Source: Cryoendolithus antarcticus (lineage: Eukaryota; Ascomycota; Dothideomycetes; Cladosporiales; Cladosporiaceae). From it: a stretch of 64,000 bases of DNA. Shown here piece by piece: positions 20,745-30,999 of this stretch (positions are counted from its first letter, which is position 1; each line of letters begins with the position of its first letter). Position numbers and translations under genes: made by a program. A model generated the notes under the pieces. The model did not search any database. It saw only the letters and a program-made list of their open reading frames with translations, and was not told the DNA's origin. The DNA is taken from assembly GCA_002077065.1 (NCBI GenBank), contig NAJO01000011.1:209001-273000 (forward strand), read 5' to 3'.

Positions 20745-23700
20745 TCACCCACCCAAAGCCTTACTCTGCGTCCTCTCCAGCACCGGACTCTCCATCGCAA
20801 ACCTCGCCTCTTCACTCTCAAAGAAGTCCTCCCGTCTAATCCCACTCCTCTCGCACATCCCCCTGAAAATGCCACCAAGATCATACAAGTTCACGGGCGT
20901 ATCCAGCTCCGCGACCTCACCAGCATCCATGACCAAGATCCTGTCATAGCCAATAATGGTCTTCAGCCGATGCGCAATGCAAAGTAATGTCTTGCCCTTG
21001 AAGCCGCGGACGATGGTCTTCTGGATCTTTTGATCCGTTTCGAAGTCAACAGAGGAAGTAGCTTCATCGCAGACGATGATCTGGCTTCCGCGGACGAGCG
21101 CACGCGCAAGAGCGAGGAGCTGGCGTTGGCCGAGAGAGAAGTTGAGACCTTCGTCTTCGACTTGCGTATCGAGATGAATACGGCCCGAGTCATCTGAGAC
21201 ATCCTGATCCGCACCTACGAGATCTGCTTGCCGGAGGGCATTCCAGAGCGCAAGGTCGTTGTGCTCGTTGAAAGGATCGAGATTGCTTCTGATCGTGCCT
21301 CTGAAAAGTGTGGGGTCTTGCGGGATGATCGCCAACTTCGAACGGAGATCATGCAAGCCGATCTGCGCGATGTTGACACCGTCTATGGTGATATTGCCAC
21401 CGCTTAGCTCGACGAGGCGGAAGAGCGTAGACATGATCGAGGATTTGCCAGCACCGGTGCGGCCTACGACGCCGATCTTTTCGCCGGCGCGGACGTGCAT
21501 TGATAGACCCTGGAGGACCAAGGGAAGACCAGCACGGTAGCGCATCTGGACGTTGTCGAAAACGATCTCGCCCTTGGCTGGCCAGGAGGCGGGCACTTCG
21601 CCGATGTGGAGCGGTGCTTCTTCTTCGAGTTGTGTGCCGTAGTAGTGGATGCGCTCGGTGGAATTCATGTTGTTCTCTACTTCTGCCAATTGTCGGACTG
21701 TGAACTGAATCATCTGGACGATTGATAGAATGTAGGAGAGGACTAGACCGCCGGTCGAGGGGTTCACGGCGAAGCGGGAGGTGACGACCAGGATGCCGAC
21801 TGTGAACACCAGAAGATTACCGATGATGTCGAGACGTGTAGAAAGCCAGCGTTGATTTGCGAAGGTCAGGAAGTATGCGCCGTCCATGCTGTCAACTGCA
21901 TCGTTCACGGACTGAGCGAATTGCTTCTGCAAGCCATAAGCGCGGATGGTAGAGGTGCCTGACACTGCTTCGGTGAACTTGGAGAACACCACACTGCGGA
22001 GCACCGCCTCATGGCGCTTCATCTCGCGTGCGGAGGCACGGTAGTAGTTCGATGAGAACACGAACATGACGAAGAGCGGTGCCAAGGCGATGACGAAGTA
22101 ATAGTAGTATGCTACGATTAGGATGAAGACCGAGATGATCATCGCCATTGTGAGCGAGAACATGCGGATAGAGTCGGTGAGCACGTTGTCCATGGTGTCG
22201 ACATCTTTGCCAAACCGATTCGTGATTCGGCCCAGTGGTGTCGTGTCGAAGAACGACATTGGCGCTCGCAGTACCCGCGTATAGGCGCGGTGCAGCATGA
22301 CCCTACTTGCCTTCGTGCCGTATACGGTGACGGTAACGGCGAAGACGAACTGCAACACCGCCTGCGTGACTCCAAGTGCGGCATACACGCCAATGTACGT
22401 CCCGGTACTGTAGCCAAAGCGTCTGGATGTCCACCATGATAGCCACAGACTGGTCGTGATGTTGGCGCCTTGAGAGATGATGAGTAGTATGGCAGCAGCG
22501 GGAGCCATCAGGACCGATCCAGAAGCCTTGATGTAGGCTTTGTAGACTCCCCAACCAACGCCGTTGACTGCACGTTCTTCGGCTTGCATCAACGCGCCCT
22601 TCGACGACTTCTTTGGTCCTCGCCGCTTGCGCATGTTCTTCTTCTCGTCTGCGACTTCATCCTCGTCGTCAATCTCCTCTTTCTTCTCTTCGACCATTGT
22701 AGTCTTCATCATGTCGATGAACTCGGGATCGTTGTGAATGAGATCGTCGTACGTTGAGACCTTATAGATTGCACCTTCCTTCATCCAGACTATGCGGTCC
22801 ACGCGATGGAGCACGTGCAATTGATGTGTGGCCAAGACGCGAGCCTTATTGCGCAGTAGTCCGCAAATGGCGTTGTCCATGATGTGCTTACCAACATGGG
22901 CGTCAACAGCAGAAAGTGGGTCGTCCATGATGATGAAGTCGGCATCGAAGTAGATCGCGCGAGCGATGTTCAATCGTTGCTTCTGTCCGCCAGAGACTGT
23001 GATACCGCGCTCACCGATTTCAGTCTGGTCGCCGTTGGGAAGCATCTCAAGATCTGGTCGAAGTGCGCAGGCATCAATCACCTCGTTGTACCATCTGCGG
23101 TCGTACTCTTTGCCAAAACATATGTTCTCTTTCAGCGTTGTGTTCTGGATCCAGGCGTACTGCGGGCAGAATGCACGAGAGGCGCCGAACGTGACATTGC
23201 CGCTTGTTCTTCGCATATCACCAGCCAGTGCACCGAGTAGTGAACTCTTGCCTGATCCTACGCCACCAATGATTGCAACGAGCTCGTTGCGTCCGATCTG
23301 CAAATTGATGCCCTTGATCCCGAACGGCGGCTTCACCTCCTCGGCAAGAGTCTCGTTGCTAGAAGCGCCTACACCACCCTCCAGCTTCTCTTTATCAATT
23401 TGCTTCGACTTCCGCTTGTCCTCCTTCGCAACTGCTTTGGCATCTTTCTTGTCTTGCTTGATCTGTTTGTCGTTCTTGAGGCCGCCTCCAGGCGCCTGGT
23501 CCGACTCGCTTGTTGGCGTACGCTCCCAAGTAAAGTCAGCGTTCTCAATGTTAGCAGCACTCTTCGCCTCGAGGTCCCAAGTTGCCTCGTCCTCTTTCTC
23601 TTCCGCAGCCAAGAACTCCTCGATGCGCTTGATGGACTCGTTGGCGTCCACGACTTGACCCAAAACCATGGGCATCAAGTTGAGTGGAATGCGGAGAGCG

Positions 23701-25253
23701 TTGAACAGAGCAAGCGAGGAGAACACAGGCGCAGGATCGAGGGGGTGTTTCGAAAGCGAGTACGTGATGAATGCCAGCATTGATGCGAATATAGGGATAG
23801 ACATCGATGTTGCCATGATGCCGTTCCTGATCGAGAGTAAGAAGGCAATCTTGTTAATCTCACGAGTCCGAATTGCCTCCAGACGATCGAGCATGCTGGT
23901 CTCCCAGGCAAAGTACTTGATGAAACGCACTGCCGAAAGAATCTCCTGTGTCAAGCTCACACGCTGATCTGTAATCTTATTAATGGCCTTGCGGCGAGCC
24001 ATCAGGCTCTTGATGGCGCGGCCCAGGAGCGGCATCAGGATGACGATGAATCCAAATCCAGCTAACGCGCTATATTGAAGGTTGACGAGCAATAGAGCCA
24101 ATGTGACGAAGACCTGGATCACAGACGTCCAGGTGACGTGGAACATGCCGGATGCCTGATCGATTCGGTAGGTGTCTGTCGACATAAGATTGACGATGCG
24201 ACCGTTGCTCCAGCCTTCGCCCGTGCCGACGACACCTTTGGTCTTGTTGGCGAGTTTGTTTTTGAAGTACTTTTTCTCCTCCTTGCTGCCCGGTACAAGG
24301 CCTTCGGGGCGTATCTCATGTGCGACGCCACCTGCTTTCGCTCGTCCAGAGATGACCATGGCCTTGTCGAAAATCATCGAGATCAGGACTGCACGACATT
24401 GGCCACCCACCATCATACCCCGATAGATGAAGTGATTGGTGCACATCGAACCGACCATCTGCATAAGAGTAATGCCAATGACGAGACCGATACCATGACC
24501 GATGTCCGGTGCTTCGCCGCGTCCGAAAGATGCGGCATACGCCTGACTTGCGAATTTGATGAGGTATTTCATCGTGAAAGGCGAGAATACCTGCAGCATC
24601 GACGAGATGAAAGCGCAAGCGCCACCGATGAGGAACTCCTTCTTGAAGGTGTCGTACAGCGCCATGACGAGCGTGTTCTTCTGGCCCTTCGCACTACGTC
24701 TCTTTAGACTAGCGTTCAATTTGTCGGACATGGTGTACACGCTCCGGTCCTTGGTCACTGTCCAGATATCGTTGCTCTCGAGAGGTCGCTGATATCCAGT
24801 GGTCATAATAGGGTTGATCCATTGGAAGTATAGCATGCTGATGAAGGAGGCAGCCGCCTCGCGCGAAGGTTGCCGTGATTGAGGCACCGGTGGCGGATAC
24901 CGGCTCTTCAACGGGTTCAGTCTCTGGCTCCATGATTGCTTCAAGGGTTTCTGTTCTGCTGGCTGTGTAGCCTCGCTCGCTATGCTGGTCCCCGTCGCTG
25001 TCGTCCATTCGCTCTGCGTCCGCTGTAGTTGTGTCCGGACTGTCTTCGACTTCTCGACATCGTCCCCACTCGACGATGCCTCGGCTTCCTCGATTGTCTC
25101 CTTCCTGGCTTTCTCACTACCAGTCGAGCCTGTTTCTGTGCTTATGCTCCCGAGAGACTCCTCGAGAACTGGTTCGCCATGCGTTACATCATTCGGGGCG
25201 GCCATGGGATCGTTATTGTCCGCCCAACTCCGTTGGTCCTGCGGAGATGCCAT
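20745..25253 (-). CDS. ABC transporter, ABCC/MRP subfamily (Yor1-like)
   Basis: 1502-residue full-size exporter, TMD1-NBD1-TMD2-NBD2, without introns. Residues 1-135 are acidic and disordered. NBD1 has Walker A GGVGSGKSS near residue 662, signature VSGGQKQR and Walker B FIIMDDPLSAVD. NBD2 has Walker A GRTGAGKSS near 1263, signature FSLGQRQ and Walker B IIVCDEATSSVD. The degenerate second signature (LGQRQ for SGGQ) is normal in this subfamily. No N-terminal TMD0 is present, which fits the short Yor1 class: plasma-membrane export of oligomycin-type drugs, organic anions and phospholipids. A Lys-rich insert (KQDKKDAKAVAKEDKRKSK) sits between TMD1 and NBD1. The frame extends 7 codons upstream, but the first ATG is at 25253. 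The substrate is not predictable. Confidence 0.94.
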   Translation of the reverse strand: MASPQDQRSWADNNDPMAAPNDVTHGEPVLEESLGSISTETGSTGSEKARKETIEEAEASSSGDDVEKSKTVRTQLQRTQSEWTTATGTSIASEATQPAEQKPLKQSWSQRLNPLKSRYPPPVPQSRQPSREAAASFISMLYFQWINPIMTTGYQRPLESNDIWTVTKDRSVYTMSDKLNASLKRRSAKGQKNTLVMALYDTFKKEFLIGGACAFISSMLQVFSPFTMKYLIKFASQAYAASFGRGEAPDIGHGIGLVIGITLMQMVGSMCTNHFIYRGMMVGGQCRAVLISMIFDKAMVISGRAKAGGVAHEIRPEGLVPGSKEEKKYFKNKLANKTKGVVGTGEGWSNGRIVNLMSTDTYRIDQASGMFHVTWTSVIQVFVTLALLLVNLQYSALAGFGFIVILMPLLGRAIKSLMARRKAINKITDQRVSLTQEILSAVRFIKYFAWETSMLDRLEAIRTREINKIAFLLSIRNGIMATSMSIPIFASMLAFITYSLSKHPLDPAPVFSSLALFNALRIPLNLMPMVLGQVVDANESIKRIEEFLAAEEKEDEATWDLEAKSAANIENADFTWERTPTSESDQAPGGGLKNDKQIKQDKKDAKAVAKEDKRKSKQIDKEKLEGGVGASSNETLAEEVKPPFGIKGINLQIGRNELVAIIGGVGSGKSSLLGALAGDMRRTSGNVTFGASRAFCPQYAWIQNTTLKENICFGKEYDRRWYNEVIDACALRPDLEMLPNGDQTEIGERGITVSGGQKQRLNIARAIYFDADFIIMDDPLSAVDAHVGKHIMDNAICGLLRNKARVLATHQLHVLHRVDRIVWMKEGAIYKVSTYDDLIHNDPEFIDMMKTTMVEEKKEEIDDEDEVADEKKNMRKRRGPKKSSKGALMQAEERAVNGVGWGVYKAYIKASGSVLMAPAAAILLIISQGANITTSLWLSWWTSRRFGYSTGTYIGVYAALGVTQAVLQFVFAVTVTVYGTKASRVMLHRAYTRVLRAPMSFFDTTPLGRITNRFGKDVDTMDNVLTDSIRMFSLTMAMIISVFILIVAYYYYFVIALAPLFVMFVFSSNYYRASAREMKRHEAVLRSVVFSKFTEAVSGTSTIRAYGLQKQFAQSVNDAVDSMDGAYFLTFANQRWLSTRLDIIGNLLVFTVGILVVTSRFAVNPSTGGLVLSYILSIVQMIQFTVRQLAEVENNMNSTERIHYYGTQLEEEAPLHIGEVPASWPAKGEIVFDNVQMRYRAGLPLVLQGLSMHVRAGEKIGVVGRTGAGKSSIMSTLFRLVELSGGNITIDGVNIAQIGLHDLRSKLAIIPQDPTLFRGTIRSNLDPFNEHNDLALWNALRQADLVGADQDVSDDSGRIHLDTQVEDEGLNFSLGQRQLLALARALVRGSQIIVCDEATSSVDFETDQKIQKTIVRGFKGKTLLCIAHRLKTIIGYDRILVMDAGEVAELDTPVNLYDLGGIFRGMCERSGIRREDFFESEEARFAMESPVLERTQSKALGG

Positions 25254-26327
25254 GATGGGCCAAAATCCAGTCAATTAAAAGCGCGGATGTTCCAATTACA
25301 AGCGCGAATGCATAACGAAATGAACGGAGAACGACGAACGATCCAAACCAGAGAGGTGATACGGTAGAGAACTGCGAAGGCAACGACAGCAGACATGGAA
25401 AGTCATAGTGTAGTCGTCACACGGCGTATCGATTACCTTAACACCGACCTCGCATACGATTAGCCAATCACCCAATATTTGAGGCTTGCCATCCCTGCGC
25501 GTGGCATTCCGATCGAGTCTTAGCAGAAAAGCTTGACTGTTCGGACTTCAACTTCGGCCGACAAATTTCGACGTATTCTAGCGGGGTCGCTGTCATTTCG
25601 ACGCCGCCTGCGTTGGTGAGCTTATGCTCGCCATGCAGTTAGATACGATCAGGCCAGTCAGCAGTGTGACTCAGTCATGCACCCACCGGACGTTGACCGC
25701 CACAACAGTCGATCTCGCATTTACTGGGTGCCCACTGGTGCCGATATCCGGGTACGCCCAAGAACGGAAGGTGAGAAAGGAAACTGCCACTTGACGTCCG
25801 TTGCATGGACATCGTGCAAGGCTGCGTAACCATGTGCCGATGCACGTGAGCCTGATCCGAAGATGTGACCCACGCTACCAACTCTCTGGTAGCTCAGGCC
25901 TTCCGCTATGGTAGCCGGTGAGCCTACCATGACCTCAGTCGCGGATGTCCGGCTTGGAGAGCGAGACCGTGCTGAATGTGGTAGAGGCGACGGACGAGAG
26001 CTCAACGTCGTTAACGCCCGCCCGGCCTGTTCGAGTCACCGTGAGACTCTTACGCTGGCCATACCTCTCGCTGTGCGCTTATTGAGAAGCACCAGCAGAT
26101 GCGCACGAACGCGTGTAACGTTTGCAGCGCCGATGGATTGCCTAAGGTATCGATGCAAGAGCCCCGTATTTAGTATAGTACGGCGGCAAGGTAATGGATG
26201 TGCTGGCCTTGCGCCACAAGACCGCATCCGCCGACCGTTGAGAATATGCGGCACAGCAAGACAAGTTCTCAAACGTTTGAGGTAACATCTGTCTTGTCAA
26301 GAGAACATTTGCATCATCACCCAAGCA
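25254..26327. other. intergenic 25254-26327, divergent promoters
   Basis: Between the ABC transporter start (minus) and the TIR/HET-like gene (plus). No supported gene. The right end might hide a short upstream exon of the latter, but no clean donor/acceptor pair was seen. Confidence 0.55.
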
Positions 26328-27350
26328 ATGTCGTCCTTGCTCGCTGGCTGTGAGCTTCCTCCGGACATGATACTGTGGAGGCAACTCGTCGATAGAAGCA
26401 TAGCGGCCTGGCCAGTAACTACTGACATGGACGACATCGACAAGACCCAATACGCTCAAGTGCTTCGAAGCCTACCAACTTTGAGAGACCTGATAAAGTA
26501 CGCTGGCAATGTCCACATGTTCTGGTTTATGCACCGTCGCGAGGCATTCCTGTCGCAGGAGCGCCTAGGTAAATGGAATCGAGAATGTCTGGATCAGTAC
26601 GTCCTGCTGCCGATAGCGCTCAAGTCTGTCACAAGATCTGAATGCTATTTCGTGAGCCATTTCTGGCAGCAGTCAGACAGTCCCGATCCCAATGGACATC
26701 CCTTGCAGCTCGTACAGAAGCAGCTGGCGGACCGGACTTGGTCGTACGTGTGGATTGACTGGACGTGCCTTCCGCAAGATCCTCGAAGCGCGGTTGAGAC
26801 GGTCTACTTCAACAGAGCATTGTCAACAATGCCTGCCATAATACAAGAGGCTAGCTTCATATCAACTTATCCGTCCTGGGAGCCACGACTTTGGATACTT
26901 TTCGAGGTCGCCCACTACGGCGCCACAGGCGATCCGTCAGGAGATTGGATATCGCAGCCGGACGTTGCTCCGTATACTATGCACATAATTGAGATGGTGA
27001 GATCGAATGGGGTACGAGCGGTCATCGAAAAGTACGGGTACAGAAGCAAGCAACCCGGTGATCAGCAACTTATCACATTTTGGTTGGAACTGTTGGTCAC
27101 TATGGGCCGAAGTGGGCTCGATAAAGAAGATATTTGGGATGTCATGACCTTCGTGACCTTGCACCCAGGTACTCGACACATGACTTACCTTTCATTGTGT
27201 TCCAAATGTCAAGTTGTTCTTGAGCCGTTCGAGGGGCTGCTGAGGTGCAATGGCACACAGTACGGGATTGCTCCTAGGCCAAGAGCTTCATGGATCGAAG
27301 CAGCCAAACACAAGCCTGGACCTCTTCTCCTTACCACGACAAGAATGTAA
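26328..27350 (+). CDS. uncharacterised protein with TIR/HET-like motifs
   Basis: 340 residues, single exon, ATG at 26328. The core has a strand-motif pattern: YFVSHFW at 107-113, VWIDWTCLPQDPR at 141-153, and WEPRLWILFEVAHY at 184-197. The order 'hydrophobic strand-SHxW ... hydrophobic strand-D-x3-LPQ ... RxWxxxE' recalls the TIR-like domains of fungal HET-type proteins (VSHVW ... WxDxxCIxQ) and similar algal and bacterial proteins, where the fold is used in self/non-self or immune signalling, sometimes as an NAD-consuming enzyme. A possible catalytic residue would be Glu193. A C-terminal CSKCQV-x13-C patch (291-307) has three cysteines. There is no signal peptide, membrane segment, NACHT or repeat domain. 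Family placement is an inference from motif order; function is unknown. Confidence 0.7.
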   Translation: MSSLLAGCELPPDMILWRQLVDRSIAAWPVTTDMDDIDKTQYAQVLRSLPTLRDLIKYAGNVHMFWFMHRREAFLSQERLGKWNRECLDQYVLLPIALKSVTRSECYFVSHFWQQSDSPDPNGHPLQLVQKQLADRTWSYVWIDWTCLPQDPRSAVETVYFNRALSTMPAIIQEASFISTYPSWEPRLWILFEVAHYGATGDPSGDWISQPDVAPYTMHIIEMVRSNGVRAVIEKYGYRSKQPGDQQLITFWLELLVTMGRSGLDKEDIWDVMTFVTLHPGTRHMTYLSLCSKCQVVLEPFEGLLRCNGTQYGIAPRPRASWIEAAKHKPGPLLLTTTRM

Positions 27351-27356
27351 AGCAAA

Positions 27357-28514
27357 TCAAAACTTGGCGCCAATCTTCTTCTCCTGCTCCAATTGCTCCT
27401 GATCCACCACAATAACAGCCTTGCCCTGGATCTTACCGCCATGCACCATCTCCACCAGCTCATCGATCTTGTCCAGACCATGAAATTGGTTCGTCTTGAC
27501 AGTAATGCCGTGTTCAGCAATGCAGTCCAACATGCTCTTGCTCTCCTCTGCGGAAGAGATCAGACTGCCATGTATCTTGATATTTCGGAAGATCAGCTCC
27601 GCGAAAGGGACCTTGACCTCGTCCGGTTGCGCGATCTGGATCATGGTCCCATGCATTCTCGTCACAGCGCAGGCGAGACCAGCTGCGGAGTCGGCTTCTG
27701 CGAGAGTGACTGACGCATCAACGCCGAGGTTGCCTGGTGTTGCATCTTGGATCTCCTTCACGTTCGCCTCCTTGCCTTTCCGTGCGTCGACGACCAGATC
27801 CGCGCCGTACTCTTCCGTTAACGCGAGACCCTCGTCACGGGCATCGATACCGACAACCTTCAAGCCCAAAGCTTTCGCAAACTGCACACCAAGATGACCT
27901 TGGACTTCGGTCAGCACCCACGCACCATTTCACATAGAAAGAAACTCACCAAGCCCACCCCCGGACCCCACGAAGCAAATCCACTCCCCCTTCTTCAGCC
28001 CCGTCTGCAACACACTCCTCCACACCGTCCTCCCCGCACAAGCCAACGGCGCCGCACTCAAAAAGCTAACCTTGTCCGGCAACTTCGTCGAACACCTCGC
28101 ATCAGCCTTGACATACTCCGCAAAACATCCATGCGTCGTAACCCCAATCATACCATCAATATCCTGACAGTACTGACTCTGGTTCTCGGGCCCCTTGCAG
28201 CTAGCACACTTCCCGCATGGGTGAAGAGGAATCCCGCACATCACCCTATCGCCAACCTTGAGATCCGACACCTCAGAGCCGACGGAGACGACAGTGCCGG
28301 AGCCTTCATGGGAGCCAGTGCAGGGGAGCTTGGTGCCGAAGACGCCGGCTGAGACCATGGAGTCTGTGTGGCAGTTTGAGGCCACGGCGACTTTCACGAG
28401 GATGTCGTGCGGGGAGAGGGAGGAGGGGACGGGGATGGTGTTGATTTTGTAGGGTTGCTTGTATTCGGCGACTTGGATGGCGCGCATCTCTTTGGGGATT
28501 TCCTGAGGTGACAT
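27357..28514 (-). CDS. zinc-containing alcohol dehydrogenase
   Basis: Medium-chain, NAD-dependent alcohol dehydrogenase of 368 residues, probably cytosolic. Exons are 28514-27950 and 27898-27357, with a 51-nt GTGAGT...CCAAG intron that splits a Gly codon in the nucleotide-binding loop. Catalytic zinc ligands are visible: Cys in NCHTD, GSHEGSG and the Cys of PLACAGRTVWR. The Rossmann loop is GSGGGLGHLGVQFAK, and the acidic residue of VVGIDARDEG argues for NAD over NADP. The structural-zinc lobe is CGKCASCKGPENQSQYC, C-x2-C-x2-C-x9-C, two residues longer before the last Cys than the usual x7. The stop lies only 6 bp from that of the convergent TIR/HET-like gene, so the transcripts must overlap. 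Substrate unknown; an Adh1-like ethanol enzyme is the simplest guess. Confidence 0.92.
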
Positions 28515-29176
28515 CTTTGCGGTCGATACTGGATTGGTCGTCCAGGAGAGGTGACGGTAGTTCGTCGGATTAGTCTACTCGAGAGGATAGTGCTGTGGTC
28601 TGATGCGAGTCTTGACTGATCAATGACAACAATGAAGCCCTGGTGAGATGAAGAGGAGAATAGAGATCTTTGTCACCTTAGATCATACCCATGTTGCTTC
28701 GGGAGCCGGGAATATTTATGCGGCTGTAAATGTGAGGTCGAGAACCCCTCCAATACTGAGGGGTTTCGAGAGAAGGTTGGCCTTTGATGTCATAGAAGGC
28801 GCGTCCGAGAACGCGTCCGAAAATCGTAAGTGCAGCCGCTTGCAGTTTGTACCGAATCGATGTGTTCAGTACAGCCAGGTCTGCTCTCTACAGCTATGAC
28901 TTCCGTCGTGCTTTGCGCCCATCCTTGTGATCGGTTCCTCACTGGTGTTGATCTCCACGAAGTTGGCATAAGCAGTTCCATCGCACGTTGTCGCACCCGC
29001 TGACTCGAATGGTGTTGAGAGTTTCTCGCTGAGCTATAATTTTAGATATCAACATTGCGGATGGATAATACCCAGCTGCCCTGTATGCTCATGATAACGC
29101 CGATGATCTTGCGCCATGCTTTGTTCGACACTCCGACTCTCGCTGTCTTACTATGACCAGAACTCATCATAATCTT
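28515..29176. other. intergenic 28515-29176
   Basis: Promoter of the alcohol dehydrogenase and 3' UTR of pam17, both minus strand. No gene supported. Confidence 0.6.
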
Positions 29177-30022
29177 CTATAGCAATGAGCGATTCTTCTT
29201 CCGATTGAACGCACGCTGATCTTTCAGCCATCGCCTGTAGTCCTGCACGCTTTTGATCTTCTCGCCGTAGTAATCGGGTATTGGGTTTTGAGGACTGCTC
29301 GCCGAGGGATCCGCACGGTACCGCCTGATGCGCGCGTAAAAGCTCTTTTCCTTCTGTTGAGATCGTCAGCAAAGGAACGTAGCCCGCAATAGCTCGGCTT
29401 CAGTGCATACCTCAGTGATGGCACTCTTCCATCCTCTCCGCGCAGCCCAGACTCCGAACCCAGCGTTCCCAAACGTCGGGCCAGCAAGCCACCCCAGCAA
29501 AGCAACACCTATTGTCGTCACACCAAGCACAATCATAGGGTCCATGCCGGAGATTTGCGCTCCCCAGGTGTCAATGTCCTGAGCATTAATGATAGGCACT
29601 GCAACGACAACTGTGCCCACTGCGGTCAAGACTGACGCGCCAGTGCTCACCCATCGCCGCTTTCGCCGAAGCTCGAAAAATCGGTTCCATGTGAGTAGCT
29701 CTGAGTGTCCCAGCGTAGGTGTTGGGCTGGTCGTGGGAGGTATCGGACTCTGAGTTGTAGTCCCTTCTGGTACCGGTAGGGAGGGCGCAGCAGCAGGTGT
29801 GGAAGTCGAAGCATTGCGAACTGATAGTGTGGGTAGAATTTGCGCAAGCTTCCTCGGCTGCGGCCATGATGTGAGAGGTTGTCGACTTAGGTTGGAGACT
29901 TGGTGAATGGTTCTTCCCGTGCTTGGGTAGAATGGCTTGACTGGCGGTTGTATCGTGAGTGACCGCGCACCGTGGGTGGCAACGCGCAGACAACTAGCTC
30001 GTGGGCACAATATGGTGGCCAT
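29177..30022 (-). CDS. pam17: presequence translocase-associated motor subunit Pam17
   Basis: Inner-membrane subunit of the TIM23 import motor that helps Pam18/Pam16 engage the translocase. Two exons, 30022-29411 and 29353-29177, with a 57-nt GTATGC...AACAG intron; 262 residues. Residues 1 to about 70 are a basic, Ser/Thr/Arg-rich mitochondrial presequence plus linker. The family core begins LTWNRFFELRRKRR (about 110-123). Two membrane segments follow (about 126-145 and 163-185) around DTWGAQISGMDP. Exon 2 supplies the conserved matrix tail: RYRADPSASSPQNPIPDYYG and DYRRWLKDQRAFNRKK. Start at 30022 (context ACCATGGCC); the frame is open 10 codons further up but lacks a better ATG. Confidence 0.95.
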
Positions 30023-30999
30023 GGTGACGTTCTGCGTTCGATTTGATTCCAATGAATAATCGTGGCACGCGAGTTGCTGACCATCAAGCTCGCATCCCCG
30101 AGAAGCGCAGGCGCACGGCCCTCATTTGCAGCCCTACCGAGTTGACAAGACATGGAAGGACCATCAACCATAATTCCTATGACTCAGGTACAAGATGCCC
30201 AGATCCTCTCCAAGATGACATGAGACATTCAGGGATCAACACCCAATCTACGATGTTGCTCGCAGTATGAGAGACGCTGACGGCGCAAGTCCGTCTTGCA
30301 GTCAGCCGCGACAATACGGCTGATCAGACCATGAAACTCGACCTCATATCTACCATGCTTGCCAACTTCAGCATTAGGCGGGGGGCAGGAGACAGGCGAT
30401 CGGACCTGTGCTCCATCGCTCTTTGCAACGCGACCTGCTGGATTGCTGTCGCGTCCCCCGGTCCAGCGGTCGGACCACAATGCAGTCGCAATATGTTGCG
30501 GCATGGGTATCCCGTGCCTAGACTTGGAGCAGGGCCCGAAGGTCACCCTCATCTCCTCGAAACCGACTTTCGGCTATTTTGAAGGATTCAGCCCTGCAGC
30601 ACGCAGTGAGCACAATGGCTCGACTCCTGGTCTGCCATGCGATGTTTCTCTTTCCTTCTTTGTTGTGTCAATTGTTCGGTGTTCCTTATGGGCGATTCAG
30701 CGGCGCCCTTCGGCATCGCACATGGTCAGCTTGACGGCCCACACTCACATATGCGGCTGACGGCAGATTGATGGAAACCCATACGCACTCACGGCACAGC
30801 AGATCTAGCTTCACACCGGGTGATGAAGGGAGATAGGGGCCAAATTCATTACCCGTGTTGCATACAGTGCCCGGTCCCAACCTCGAGCACGACCATCTCG
30901 TTCATTCGACCCGTGTGGATAACTCTTCGCTAGGCATCTCTGGATTTTGCCAGCGACGACGAAGACGATCAATGTCTGCATAGCTCCGGAGCAACGAGG
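30023..30999. other. intergenic 30023-30999
   Basis: Between divergent pam17 and the surface-protein gene. No gene recognised. A missing signal-peptide exon of the downstream gene could lie in its right part (see that entry). Confidence 0.5.
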
